Origin: Alistipes finegoldii DSM 17242
Lineage (GTDB): Bacteria; Bacteroidota; Bacteroidia; Bacteroidales; Rikenellaceae
Length of the DNA stretch: 64,000 nucleotides
Direction of reading: 5' to 3'
Assembly: GCF_000265365.1 (NCBI RefSeq)
Contig: NC_018011.1
Span: 1,240,001 to 1,304,000 of the forward strand
Notes under the pieces: generated by a model
What the model was told of the DNA's origin: nothing
Database searches by the model: none
What the model saw: only the letters and a program-made list of their open reading frames with translations
Made by a program: the position numbers and the translations under genes
Part shown: positions 44,829 through 51,721 of the stretch, piece by piece
Numbering within the stretch: the first letter of the stretch is position 1
Layout: every line of letters starts with the position of its first letter

Positions 44829-45779
44829 TCATTCGGCCGCCAGTTTCGTCCGGATGTGCGCCAGCATGTCGTCGGTCATGCGCGAAAGGTCCCATTCGGG
44901 TTTCCAGCCCCACTCCTCGCGGGCGCAGGTGTCGTCCAGCGAATTGGGCCAGCTCTCGGCGATCTCCTTCTTGACGGGATCGACGTCGTAATCCATCGTG
45001 AAATCGGGCAGACGCTTCCTGATCTCGGCGCAGATGATCTCCGGCGTGAAGCTCATCGAGGCGATGTTGAAGCTGTTGCGGTGAACGAGTTTCGCGGGAT
45101 CGGCCTCCATCAGTTCGACGCAGGCGCGCAGCGCGTCGGGCATGTAGATCATGTCCATATAGACGTCCGGCGGCACGGGGCAGGTGAACCGCCCGGAGCG
45201 GATGGCCTCGTAGTAGATCTCGACCGCATAGTCGGTCGTGCCGCCGCCGGGCAGCGTGACGTTCGAAATAATGCCCGGAAAACGCACCGAGCGGGTATCG
45301 ACGCCGTATTTGTGGTGGTAGTAGTTGCCCAGCATTTCGCCCGTGACCTTGCAGATGCCGTAGATCGTCGTGGGCTGCATGATGGTATCCTGCGGGGTCC
45401 GGTCCTTGGGCGAGGTGGGGCCGAAGGCGCCGATCGAGCTGGGCGTGAAGAGCGCGCAGTGGTGCTGGCGGGCCACTTCGAGCGAGTTGTTCAGCGCACC
45501 CATGTTGACGTTCCACGCCATCTGGGGATTGCGCTCGCCAACGGCCGAGAGCAGCGCCACGAGGTTGAAGATCGAGTCGATATGGTAACGAGCGACCACC
45601 GAGGCCATGGCCGTAGCGTCGAGGGCGTTGAGCACTTCGAAAGGCCCCGCTTCGCCGAGAGCCTTGCATTCGCGCATGTCGGTGGCGACGACGTTGCGGT
45701 CGCCGTAGATTTTGCGCAGGTAAACCGTCAGCTCGGAACCTATCTGGCCTCCGGCGCCTATTATCAGTATACGTTTCAT
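44829..45779 (-). CDS. SDR epimerase, L-threonine dehydrogenase-like
   Basis: 316 aa extended short-chain dehydrogenase. NAD-binding GAGGQIGSEL at residues 8-17 and the catalytic YGICK (Tyr-x-x-x-Lys, near 141-145), preceded by SSIGAFGP. The block PGIISNVTLPGGGTTDYA is typical of the SDR-type L-threonine 3-dehydrogenase (oxidises threonine to 2-amino-3-ketobutyrate), found in many Bacteroidetes, so that function is favoured over UDP-sugar epimerase. The start is the ATG at the Rossmann strand; an earlier one adds 19 unlikely residues and overlaps the -7 box. Confidence 0.85.
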   Translation of the reverse strand: MKRILIIGAGGQIGSELTVYLRKIYGDRNVVATDMRECKALGEAGPFEVLNALDATAMASVVARYHIDSIFNLVALLSAVGERNPQMAWNVNMGALNNSLEVARQHHCALFTPSSIGAFGPTSPKDRTPQDTIMQPTTIYGICKVTGEMLGNYYHHKYGVDTRSVRFPGIISNVTLPGGGTTDYAVEIYYEAIRSGRFTCPVPPDVYMDMIYMPDALRACVELMEADPAKLVHRNSFNIASMSFTPEIICAEIRKRLPDFTMDYDVDPVKKEIAESWPNSLDDTCAREEWGWKPEWDLSRMTDDMLAHIRTKLAAE

Positions 45780-45797
45780 GGGTTTAGAGTTATAATG

Positions 45798-45805
45798 CAA
45801 AAGTA
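45798..45805 (-). promoter_or_regulatory. Epimerase -7 box TACTTTTG
   Basis: Minus-strand TACTTTTG (45805-45798), 18 nt before the chosen start codon. The -33 region is AT-rich without a clear TTG. Confidence 0.7.
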
Positions 45806-45840
45806 AAGATAGAAAATAATTGTGAAAACCGCACAAATTT

Positions 45841-45871
45841 TTGGTCTTTTCATTTTTCTTATGTACTTTTG
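45841..45871 (+). promoter_or_regulatory. Promoter of tRNA-Thr
   Basis: TTG at 45841-45843, 20-nt spacer, TACTTTTG at 45864-45871; the tRNA starts 22 nt later. Confidence 0.8.
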
Positions 45872-45893
45872 CACCACTCGAATGAGAAATGTT

Positions 45894-45965
<72 letters not shown>

Positions 45966-45973
45966 CGCAAAGC

Positions 45974-46004
45974 AAGGATTACGTGTCACGTAATCCTTTT
46001 TTCA
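45974..46004 (+). terminator. Terminator of the tRNA-Thr transcript
   Basis: AAGGATTACGTG (45974-45985) and CACGTAATCCTT form a near-perfect palindrome followed by TTTTTC. Confidence 0.9.
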
Positions 46005-46263
46005 TTTCGGCGGAAAGGCCTGACAGGGAACAGGTGGAGCGGACGGCAGCGGTCCGCCGGCTGCGGAGATGCCCAATGCGAAAGATGCAGGCCGGGGGGG
46101 GGTCCGCCGGCCGCCGAGACGCCGCGTCCCATGCGGAAGTCTCCGGAAGGGGCGGCCGCTTCAGGCAGACGAAAAGCGACAAAACAAACAATCCGAAGCC
46201 CGATTGCCACCCAATCAGCCAATACTGCGCCCAAAATGGACTATCCAAACCGATCGTTTGCCG
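46005..46263. other. Intergenic stretch with an imperfect 52-bp duplication
   Basis: GGTCCGCCGGC begins two related stretches about 52 bp apart (near 46050 and 46101); each goes on with GAGAnGCC and an ATGCGnAAG word. A G9 run (46094-46102) lies at the junction. I see no gene here. Confidence 0.6.
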
Positions 46264-46279
46264 TAACTTTGCCGTGTAA

Positions 46280-47068
46280 ATGAATACGGACATGAAAATT
46301 ACGGTCAATCCCGGCATGGAACACCTGCGGCAGTTCGTCCGGCAGCTTCCGGAGCTTTTCCCGGTGTCGGGCGAAGTGCTTCATGACGGCCGCAATCAGA
46401 TACGCGCCTTCGACATCGGAGGCGAACGGCTCGTGGTCAAGCGTTACAAACGGCCCAGCGCGTTCAATGCCGTCATGTACTCGTTTTTCCGCAAGAGCAA
46501 GGCCCGCCGCGCCTACGAACACGCCCTGCGCCTGCGCGAGCTGGAAATCGACACGCCCGAACCCGTCGCATGGAGCGAATACCGCCGCAACGGGCTGATA
46601 ACGGAGACCTATTTCGTATCCCGCAGGTCGGACTACACACCGCTCACGGCGGCTACGGAACGGTTCCCGACCTCCGATTCGCTGCCCGTGCTCGAAGCAT
46701 TCTCCCGTTTCACCGTCCGGCTCCACGAAAAAGGGATCTGCCACGAGGATTTCAACCAGACCAACATCCTCTGGCGGCACGACGAGGCGACGGGACGCTA
46801 CCATTTCCAGCTGATCGACATAAACCGCATGAAATTCCTCCGGCGGCCGCTCCGCCCCGACGAATGCATGATCAACCTGCGGCGGCTGAGCTGCCCGGCC
46901 GTGGCGTTTCTATACATCCTCGACCGCTACGCCGAAACGCGGCAGTGGGATATGGACGACACGCTGCTGCGGGGCACGTTTTTCAGGCTTCTGTTCGGAC
47001 GCCGCCAGCAGTTCAAGAAGCGTTTCAGGGAGCGCAAACTGGCCGTGACAGGCAAAAAACAGGGCTGA
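46280..47068 (+). CDS. Kdo/WaaP-family lipopolysaccharide kinase
   Basis: 262-aa protein kinase-like fold enzyme of the LPS kinase family, expected to phosphorylate a Kdo or heptose of the lipopolysaccharide core at the inner face of the membrane. ATP Lys in LVVKRYKRP (about 54), catalytic loop HEDFNQTNILW (about 158-168) and metal site LIDINRMKF. TAACTTTG at 46264-46271 lies 8 nt before the first ATG; a second ATG 12 nt on (46292) could be the true start. It is followed by the phe attenuator region. Confidence 0.85.
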   Translation: MNTDMKITVNPGMEHLRQFVRQLPELFPVSGEVLHDGRNQIRAFDIGGERLVVKRYKRPSAFNAVMYSFFRKSKARRAYEHALRLRELEIDTPEPVAWSEYRRNGLITETYFVSRRSDYTPLTAATERFPTSDSLPVLEAFSRFTVRLHEKGICHEDFNQTNILWRHDEATGRYHFQLIDINRMKFLRRPLRPDECMINLRRLSCPAVAFLYILDRYAETRQWDMDDTLLRGTFFRLLFGRRQQFKKRFRERKLAVTGKKQG

Positions 47069-47072
47069 AAAT

Positions 47073-47102
47073 TTGGATTTCGGGAATATTTCACTACATT
47101 TG
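47073..47102 (+). promoter_or_regulatory. Promoter of the phe leader-pheA operon
   Basis: TTG at 47073-47075, 19-nt spacer, TACATTTG at 47095-47102. It starts right after the kinase stop and gives a transcript beginning about 20 nt before the leader-peptide ATG. Confidence 0.85.
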
Positions 47103-47128
47103 CCAGAGGTTAATCCACCAAGGAGACA

Positions 47129-47209
47129 ATGAGACTTTACGGTTTTGCATATTATTTCTTTTACTTTTTCTTTTATAGCAAGGGAAGAAGCGGGATGGCA
47201 TGCAATTAA
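47129..47209 (+). CDS. Phe/Tyr-rich leader peptide of the pheA attenuator
   Basis: 26 codons and a TAA, beginning at ATG 47129 behind a strong AAGGAG ribosome site at 47120-47125, unusual in this genome. Residues 6-16 are FAYYFFYFFFY; overall 6 Phe and 5 Tyr. By analogy with E. coli pheL, ribosomes stalling on the aromatic codons when charged tRNA-Phe or tRNA-Tyr is scarce would expose the following strand (47186-47196) for antiterminator pairing. It ends 77 nt before pheA. Too short for normal gene finders. Function is inferred from composition, position and the paired structures. Confidence 0.85.
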   Translation: MRLYGFAYYFFYFFFYSKGRSGMACN

Positions 47210-47271
47210 CTGTATAAAACAATAGAGTGAAAACACGAAGAATCCCGTTCTGCAGAAGAGCGGGATTTTTT
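47186..47271 (+). promoter_or_regulatory. Attenuator: antiterminator and terminator before pheA
   Basis: Strand 2 AGAAGCGGGAT (47186-47196, inside the leader ORF) can pair with strand 3 ATCCCGTTCT (47242-47251) with one bulged base. Strand 3 can instead pair with strand 4 (AATCCCG 47241-47247 with CGGGATT 47261-47267, capped by TTC/GAA) to make a terminator with a T-run to 47271. The two pairings are mutually exclusive, as in classic amino-acid attenuation. Confidence 0.85.
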
Positions 47272-47286
47272 AATGCGATTCAGAAG

Positions 47287-48132
47287 ATGAAACGGATAAC
47301 GATACAGGGGATAGCGGGTTGTTTCCACGAGACGGCGGCGCACGGAAGTTTCCCCGGCGAAGAGGTCGAAGTGCTGCCCTGCGTGAGTTTCGACGAGCAG
47401 TTCGCCCGCATGGCGGCCGACGCGGAGCTGCTGGGGGTGGCGGCCATCGAAAACACCATTGCCGGAAGCCTGCTGCCTAACCACGAACTGTTGCGCCGCA
47501 GCACGCTGACGGTCATCGGCGAGTACAAGCTCCGCATCTCGCACGTGCTGGCGGCGCTTCCGGGACAGCAAATCGCCGACATCCGCGAGGTACACTCGCA
47601 CCCGATCGCCCTGATGCAGTGCGGCGAATACCTCAAGGCCCGGCCCGCGATGAAAGTCGTCGAGCGCGACGACACGGCGGGAAGCGCCCGCGAAATCGCC
47701 AGCCAGCGGCTCGCCGGCACAGCGGCCATCTGCGGCGCCGAAGCCGCGGAACTCTACGGACTCGAAATCCTCGAACGCGGCATCGAGACCAACAAGCACA
47801 ACTTCACCCGTTTTCTGGTACTGGCCGACCGCAGCCGCGCGGCGGAGTTCACCGATCCGGCCCGCACCGACAAAGCGTCTTTGGTATTCACACTGCCCCA
47901 CGCGCAGGGGAGCCTCTCGAAAGTGCTGACGCTGTTATCCTTCTACGGAATCAACCTCACGAAAATACAGTCGCTGCCGATCATCGGACGCGAATGGGAA
48001 TACCGGTTTTACGTGGACGTGACCTTCGACGACCCGATGCGGTACCGGCAGGCGGTCGATGCGGCCCGGCCGCTGACCAGCGATTTCCGGATTCTGGGCG
48101 AATATGCCGAATATCCCAATCCCGAAATCTGA
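47287..48132 (+). CDS. pheA: Prephenate dehydratase
   Basis: Converts prephenate to phenylpyruvate for phenylalanine synthesis. 281 aa, monofunctional. Catalytic-domain motifs: VAAIENTIAGSLLPNHELL, HSHPIALMQC, and ETNKHNFTRF with the TRF active-site motif. C-terminal ACT domain KASLVFTLPHAQGSLSKVLT to INLTKIQSLPI for Phe feedback. The ATG chosen lies 16 nt after the attenuator T-run; a GTG further up (47227) would put the terminator inside the gene. It is followed by DAHP synthase-chorismate mutase, so the operon feeds and drains prephenate. Confidence 0.94.
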   Translation: MKRITIQGIAGCFHETAAHGSFPGEEVEVLPCVSFDEQFARMAADAELLGVAAIENTIAGSLLPNHELLRRSTLTVIGEYKLRISHVLAALPGQQIADIREVHSHPIALMQCGEYLKARPAMKVVERDDTAGSAREIASQRLAGTAAICGAEAAELYGLEILERGIETNKHNFTRFLVLADRSRAAEFTDPARTDKASLVFTLPHAQGSLSKVLTLLSFYGINLTKIQSLPIIGREWEYRFYVDVTFDDPMRYRQAVDAARPLTSDFRILGEYAEYPNPEI

Positions 48133-48256
48133 GCGGAAGGACATAGGACCCGATTTTCGCGGCGGGCGGGGACAGAGACGCAAACGAGGCGGCAGGCTGC
48201 GAATGACGCGAAAAGACAGAGACAAGACAAACGACAATAATTCAAACAGAACTGAT

Positions 48257-49321
48257 ATGAAAGATTTGCAACCCATCAATTTTCCGGGACTCGATCCCCG
48301 GCGCCCGCTGGTCATCGCGGGACCGTGCAGCGCCGAAACCGAAGAGCAGGTGATCGAAACCGCCCGCGAACTGGCCGCCGAAGGCGTGCGGATTTTCCGC
48401 GCCGGGCTATGGAAGCCCCGCACCAAACCCGGAGGGTTCGAAGGCGTGGGCGCCGAAGGCGTGGCATGGCTCCAGCGCGTAAAACGCGAAACGGGGATGT
48501 ATACCGCCACCGAGGTCGCCACGCGCAAGCATGTCATGGCGGCGCTGGAAGGGGGCATCGACATGATCTGGATCGGCGCCCGCACCACGGCCAACCCCTT
48601 CGCCATGCAGGAGATCGCCGACGCACTGCGCGGCCACGACATTCCGGTGCTGGTCAAAAACCCCGTGAGTCCGGACCTCGAACTCTGGGTCGGCGGCGTG
48701 GAGCGCATCTACAACGCCGGCATCCGCCGTCTGGGGGGCATTCACCGCGGCTTCACGTCGATCGACAAGAGTCTCTACCGCAACCATCCGATGTGGTCGA
48801 TCCCCATCGAGCTGCACCGCCGCCTGCCGGGCCTGCAGATCTTCTGCGACCCCAGCCACATCGGAGGCCGCCGCGAACTGATCGCGCCGCTTTCGCAGCA
48901 GGCCATGGACCTCGGATTCGACGGGCTGATCGTCGAAGCGCACTGTTCGCCCGACTGCGCGTGGAGCGACAAGGCCCAGCAGGTGACGCCGCAGGGTCTG
49001 GCCTACATCTGCCGCAGTCTGGTGATCCGCGAAGCCAACACCACGACGGAGAGCCTTTCGGAACTGCGTTCGCAGATCGACAAGCTCGACGACGAACTGC
49101 TCGAACTGCTCGTACGCCGCATGCGGGTATCGCGCGACATAGGACAGTACAAGAAAGAGCACAACATGCCGATCCTGCAGGCCAAACGTTACGAAGACCT
49201 GCTGGCGCGACGCGCGGAGCAGGCCGTACAGCTGGGCATGGACCGCGAATTCATGCGCTCGGTGTTGCAGGCCATCCACGAGGAATCGATCCGCCAGCAG
49301 ATGCAGGTGCTGGGCGAATGA
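48257..49321 (+). CDS. DAHP synthase fused to chorismate mutase
   Basis: Bifunctional enzyme: N-terminal type I-beta (KdsA-like) 3-deoxy-7-phosphoheptulonate synthase making the first shikimate-pathway compound, and a C-terminal AroQ chorismate mutase making prephenate. 354 aa. DAHPS: VIAGPCSAE, GLWKPRTKPGGFEG, WIGARTTANPF, FCDPSHIGG. CM (about 265-354): LSELRSQIDKLDDELLELLV and ISRD-like VSRDIGQYKKEH. It is 124 nt after pheA and under the same attenuator, so control by Phe/Tyr supply covers both the entry and branch steps. Confidence 0.95.
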   Translation: MKDLQPINFPGLDPRRPLVIAGPCSAETEEQVIETARELAAEGVRIFRAGLWKPRTKPGGFEGVGAEGVAWLQRVKRETGMYTATEVATRKHVMAALEGGIDMIWIGARTTANPFAMQEIADALRGHDIPVLVKNPVSPDLELWVGGVERIYNAGIRRLGGIHRGFTSIDKSLYRNHPMWSIPIELHRRLPGLQIFCDPSHIGGRRELIAPLSQQAMDLGFDGLIVEAHCSPDCAWSDKAQQVTPQGLAYICRSLVIREANTTTESLSELRSQIDKLDDELLELLVRRMRVSRDIGQYKKEHNMPILQAKRYEDLLARRAEQAVQLGMDREFMRSVLQAIHEESIRQQMQVLGE

Positions 49322-49381
49322 CGGGCTGTTACATTTCGGTTAAATATTCGGCGGGGACCACGCAATAAAGGGATTGTTACG

Positions 49382-49389
49382 TACTTTTG
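49382..49389 (+). promoter_or_regulatory. Response-regulator -7 box TACTTTTG
   Basis: TACTTTTG at 49382-49389, 25 nt before the ATG. Around it lie three GTTAC/GTAAC words (49328, 49376, 49406) that may be binding sites for the regulator itself. Confidence 0.65.
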
Positions 49390-49414
49390 ATGCGGATACC
49401 AATCCGTAACAGTT

Positions 49415-50095
49415 ATGACAAAGCACAAAATCCTTGTGGTGGACGATGAGGAATCCCTCTGCGAGATTCTTCAGTTCAATCTCGAAGTCGAGGGTTACGA
49501 AGTCGATACGGCGTACAGCGCCGAACAGGCTCTCGGCATGCACCCCGAACGTTATTCGCTGATTCTGCTCGACGTCATGATGGGCGAGATGAGCGGATTC
49601 AAGATGGCCCGGCTGCTCCGGGCGCAGCCCGAAACGGCCGCCGTGCCGATCATCTTCTGCACGGCCAAAGACACCGAGGACGACACGGTCGCGGGGCTCA
49701 ACATCGGAGCCGACGACTATATCGCCAAGCCTTTCTCCGTGCGCGAAGTGCTGGCCCGCGTGCGCTCCGTACTGCGCCGCACCGCACCGCAGGAGGGCCA
49801 GAGCAGGGCGATCGCGTTCGAAGGGCTGCACATGGACCTCGTCCGCAAAATCTGCACCGTGGACGGAACGCCGCTGGCCCTGACAAAAAAGGAGTTCGAG
49901 ATACTCGCCCTGCTGCTTTCGAACCGCGGCAGAATCTTTTCGCGCGAGGAGATACTGCATCAGGTCTGGAGCGACGAGGTAATCGTGCTGGACCGCACCA
50001 TCGACGTCAATATCACGCGGCTGCGACGCAAAATCGGCGTCTACGGAGACCACATCGTAACACGTCTGGGCTATGGGTACGGGTTTGAGGAGTAG
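49415..50095 (+). CDS. OmpR/PhoB-family response regulator
   Basis: 226 aa. Receiver domain with acid pocket DDEE, phospho-acceptor Asp in ILLDVMMGEMSGF (about 54) and Lys in GADDYIAKPFSVRE; C-terminal winged helix (LTKKEFEILALLLSNRGRIFSREEIL, then the RTIDVNITRLRRKIG recognition part). PhoB-like. The kinase gene overlaps its 3' end by 23 nt, so the pair is co-translated. The next gene is a phosphate transporter, which suggests phosphate control (inference). Confidence 0.93.
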   Translation: MTKHKILVVDDEESLCEILQFNLEVEGYEVDTAYSAEQALGMHPERYSLILLDVMMGEMSGFKMARLLRAQPETAAVPIIFCTAKDTEDDTVAGLNIGADDYIAKPFSVREVLARVRSVLRRTAPQEGQSRAIAFEGLHMDLVRKICTVDGTPLALTKKEFEILALLLSNRGRIFSREEILHQVWSDEVIVLDRTIDVNITRLRRKIGVYGDHIVTRLGYGYGFEE

Positions 50096-51521
50096 CCTCT
50101 CCTACCACCGGCGGCTCTTCCTGCTGCTGCTCGCGTTTTCGTGGGCGCTGGTCGCCTGCTTCATCGTCTTTCAGTACGGCCGCGAAAAGCAGTTCAAGGC
50201 CGAACGGCTCGACACCCGCCTGCAGCTCTTCAACCTGCGGATGCTCGACGCCCTCGCCGACGGCGCGACGCCTGAGGAGTTCATCGCCGCACGCGACGAA
50301 CCGTTCGGCGACCTGCGCGTGACGGTGATCGACGCCGCCGGGCGCGTCACCTTCGACAATTCGGCCGGCAGCCTTCCGGAAACCAACCACCTCGACCGCC
50401 CCGAAGTCGCCGAAGCCCTCGCCCGCGGCACGGGATTCACGATCCGCCGCCATTCGGAGAGCACCGACCTCTACTATTTCTATTCGGCCATGTCCGACGG
50501 CGGGGTCGTCGTCCGCTCGGCCGTGCCCTATTCGATAACGCTCCGCGAAGTGCTGGCCGCAGACCGCGAATTTCTGTGGTTCATGCTGGGCGTCACGCTG
50601 CTGATGAGCGTGGCGGCCTACTTCGCGACCCGCCGGCTGGGACACAACATCACGCGGCTGAGAGATTTCGCCCAGCGCGCCGAGCGGGGCGAGCGGATCG
50701 ATGAGCAGGCGGTCTTTCCGCACGACGAGCTGGGCGACATATCGAGCCATATCATCCGGCTGTACGCCCGCCTGCAGCGCACCACGGCCGACCGCGACCG
50801 CGAACATGCGCTGGCGCTGCACGAACAGCAGGAGAAAATCCGCATCAAGAAACAACTCACGAACAACATCAACCACGAACTGAAAACGCCCGTGGCAGCG
50901 ATTCAGGGGTATCTGGAAACTCTGCTGGACAATCCGGGGCTCGGAGCGGAGAAGCGCACGGCGTTCCTCGAAAAGAGCTGCGCGCAGGTGGCGCGGCTGC
51001 GCAGCCTGCTCGCCGACATCTCGACCGTCACGCGCATGGACGAGGCGAGCCAGCTGATCCGCAAGGAGCGTGTCGTGCTGAACGACATCGTGGACGAAAT
51101 CCGCGCCGACATGCAGCTCCGGCCCGAAGGGCAGCGGCTGCGCGTGAACTGCGACTTCCCCTATCCGCTCGAAATGGAGGGCAGCCCCTCGCTGCTGGGT
51201 TCGGTGTTCCGCAACCTCGCGGACAACGCCGCGGCCTATTCGGGCGGACGCGACATTTTCATCCGCCTGCTGGACAACTCGCCGGAGCAGTACACGCTGC
51301 AGTTCGCAGACAACGGCATCGGCGTGGAGGAAGAACACCTGCCCCACATTTTCGAACGCTTCTACCGCATCGACAAGGGGCGTTCGCGCAAGCTGGGCGG
51401 CACGGGGCTGGGGCTTGCGATCGTCAAAAACGCCGTGATGATGCACGGCGGCACGATCTCGGTCCGCAACTCGGAGCGCGGCGGACTGGAATTCACCTTC
51501 ACCCTGCACAAACATTCATAG
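50073..51521 (+). CDS. Sensor histidine kinase, PhoR-like
   Basis: 482 aa membrane kinase. Two membrane helices (about 15-33 and 166-184) flank a roughly 130-residue periplasmic sensor; then HAMP-like linker, HisKA with the phospho-His in NNINHELKTPVAAIQGYLE, and HATPase with N box NLADNAAAYS, G1 ADNGIGVEE, F box FERFYRID and G2 GGTGLGLAIVKNAV. Partner of the overlapping response regulator. Sensor ligand unknown; context suggests phosphate. Confidence 0.93.
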   Translation: MGTGLRSSLSYHRRLFLLLLAFSWALVACFIVFQYGREKQFKAERLDTRLQLFNLRMLDALADGATPEEFIAARDEPFGDLRVTVIDAAGRVTFDNSAGSLPETNHLDRPEVAEALARGTGFTIRRHSESTDLYYFYSAMSDGGVVVRSAVPYSITLREVLAADREFLWFMLGVTLLMSVAAYFATRRLGHNITRLRDFAQRAERGERIDEQAVFPHDELGDISSHIIRLYARLQRTTADRDREHALALHEQQEKIRIKKQLTNNINHELKTPVAAIQGYLETLLDNPGLGAEKRTAFLEKSCAQVARLRSLLADISTVTRMDEASQLIRKERVVLNDIVDEIRADMQLRPEGQRLRVNCDFPYPLEMEGSPSLLGSVFRNLADNAAAYSGGRDIFIRLLDNSPEQYTLQFADNGIGVEEEHLPHIFERFYRIDKGRSRKLGGTGLGLAIVKNAVMMHGGTISVRNSERGGLEFTFTLHKHS

Positions 51522-51536
51522 AGCCGCAACCCGTCC

Positions 51537-51570
51537 GTAACACGTTTGTAACATCCGTTTCGTTCCTTTG
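51537..51570 (+). promoter_or_regulatory. Pho-box-like direct repeats and promoter before pit
   Basis: GTAACA at 51537-51542 and again at 51548-51553, 11 bp apart, followed by TTCCTTTG (51563-51570), a -7 box lacking the initial TA. The layout of direct repeats one turn apart next to a weak box suggests an activated promoter bound by the OmpR-type regulator just upstream. The rest of the gap to 51721 has no gene. Confidence 0.5.
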
Positions 51571-51721
51571 CACCGGAAAGACCGGCCCGCACCGCAGGGC
51601 GGCGATCCCCGCCCAAGACGGCGGGCGAAAGCCTCCTCCGGAAAATGGATGCAGGGCCGGACGAAAACATACGGCGGAGCGCCAAAACGGAGCCGCCGAA
51701 AAACAAACGACAAACGACCAT

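Noticed and set aside
47227..47286. Upstream GTG start for pheA
   Set aside because: It would place the attenuator terminator inside the coding sequence and add residues not found in prephenate dehydratases.
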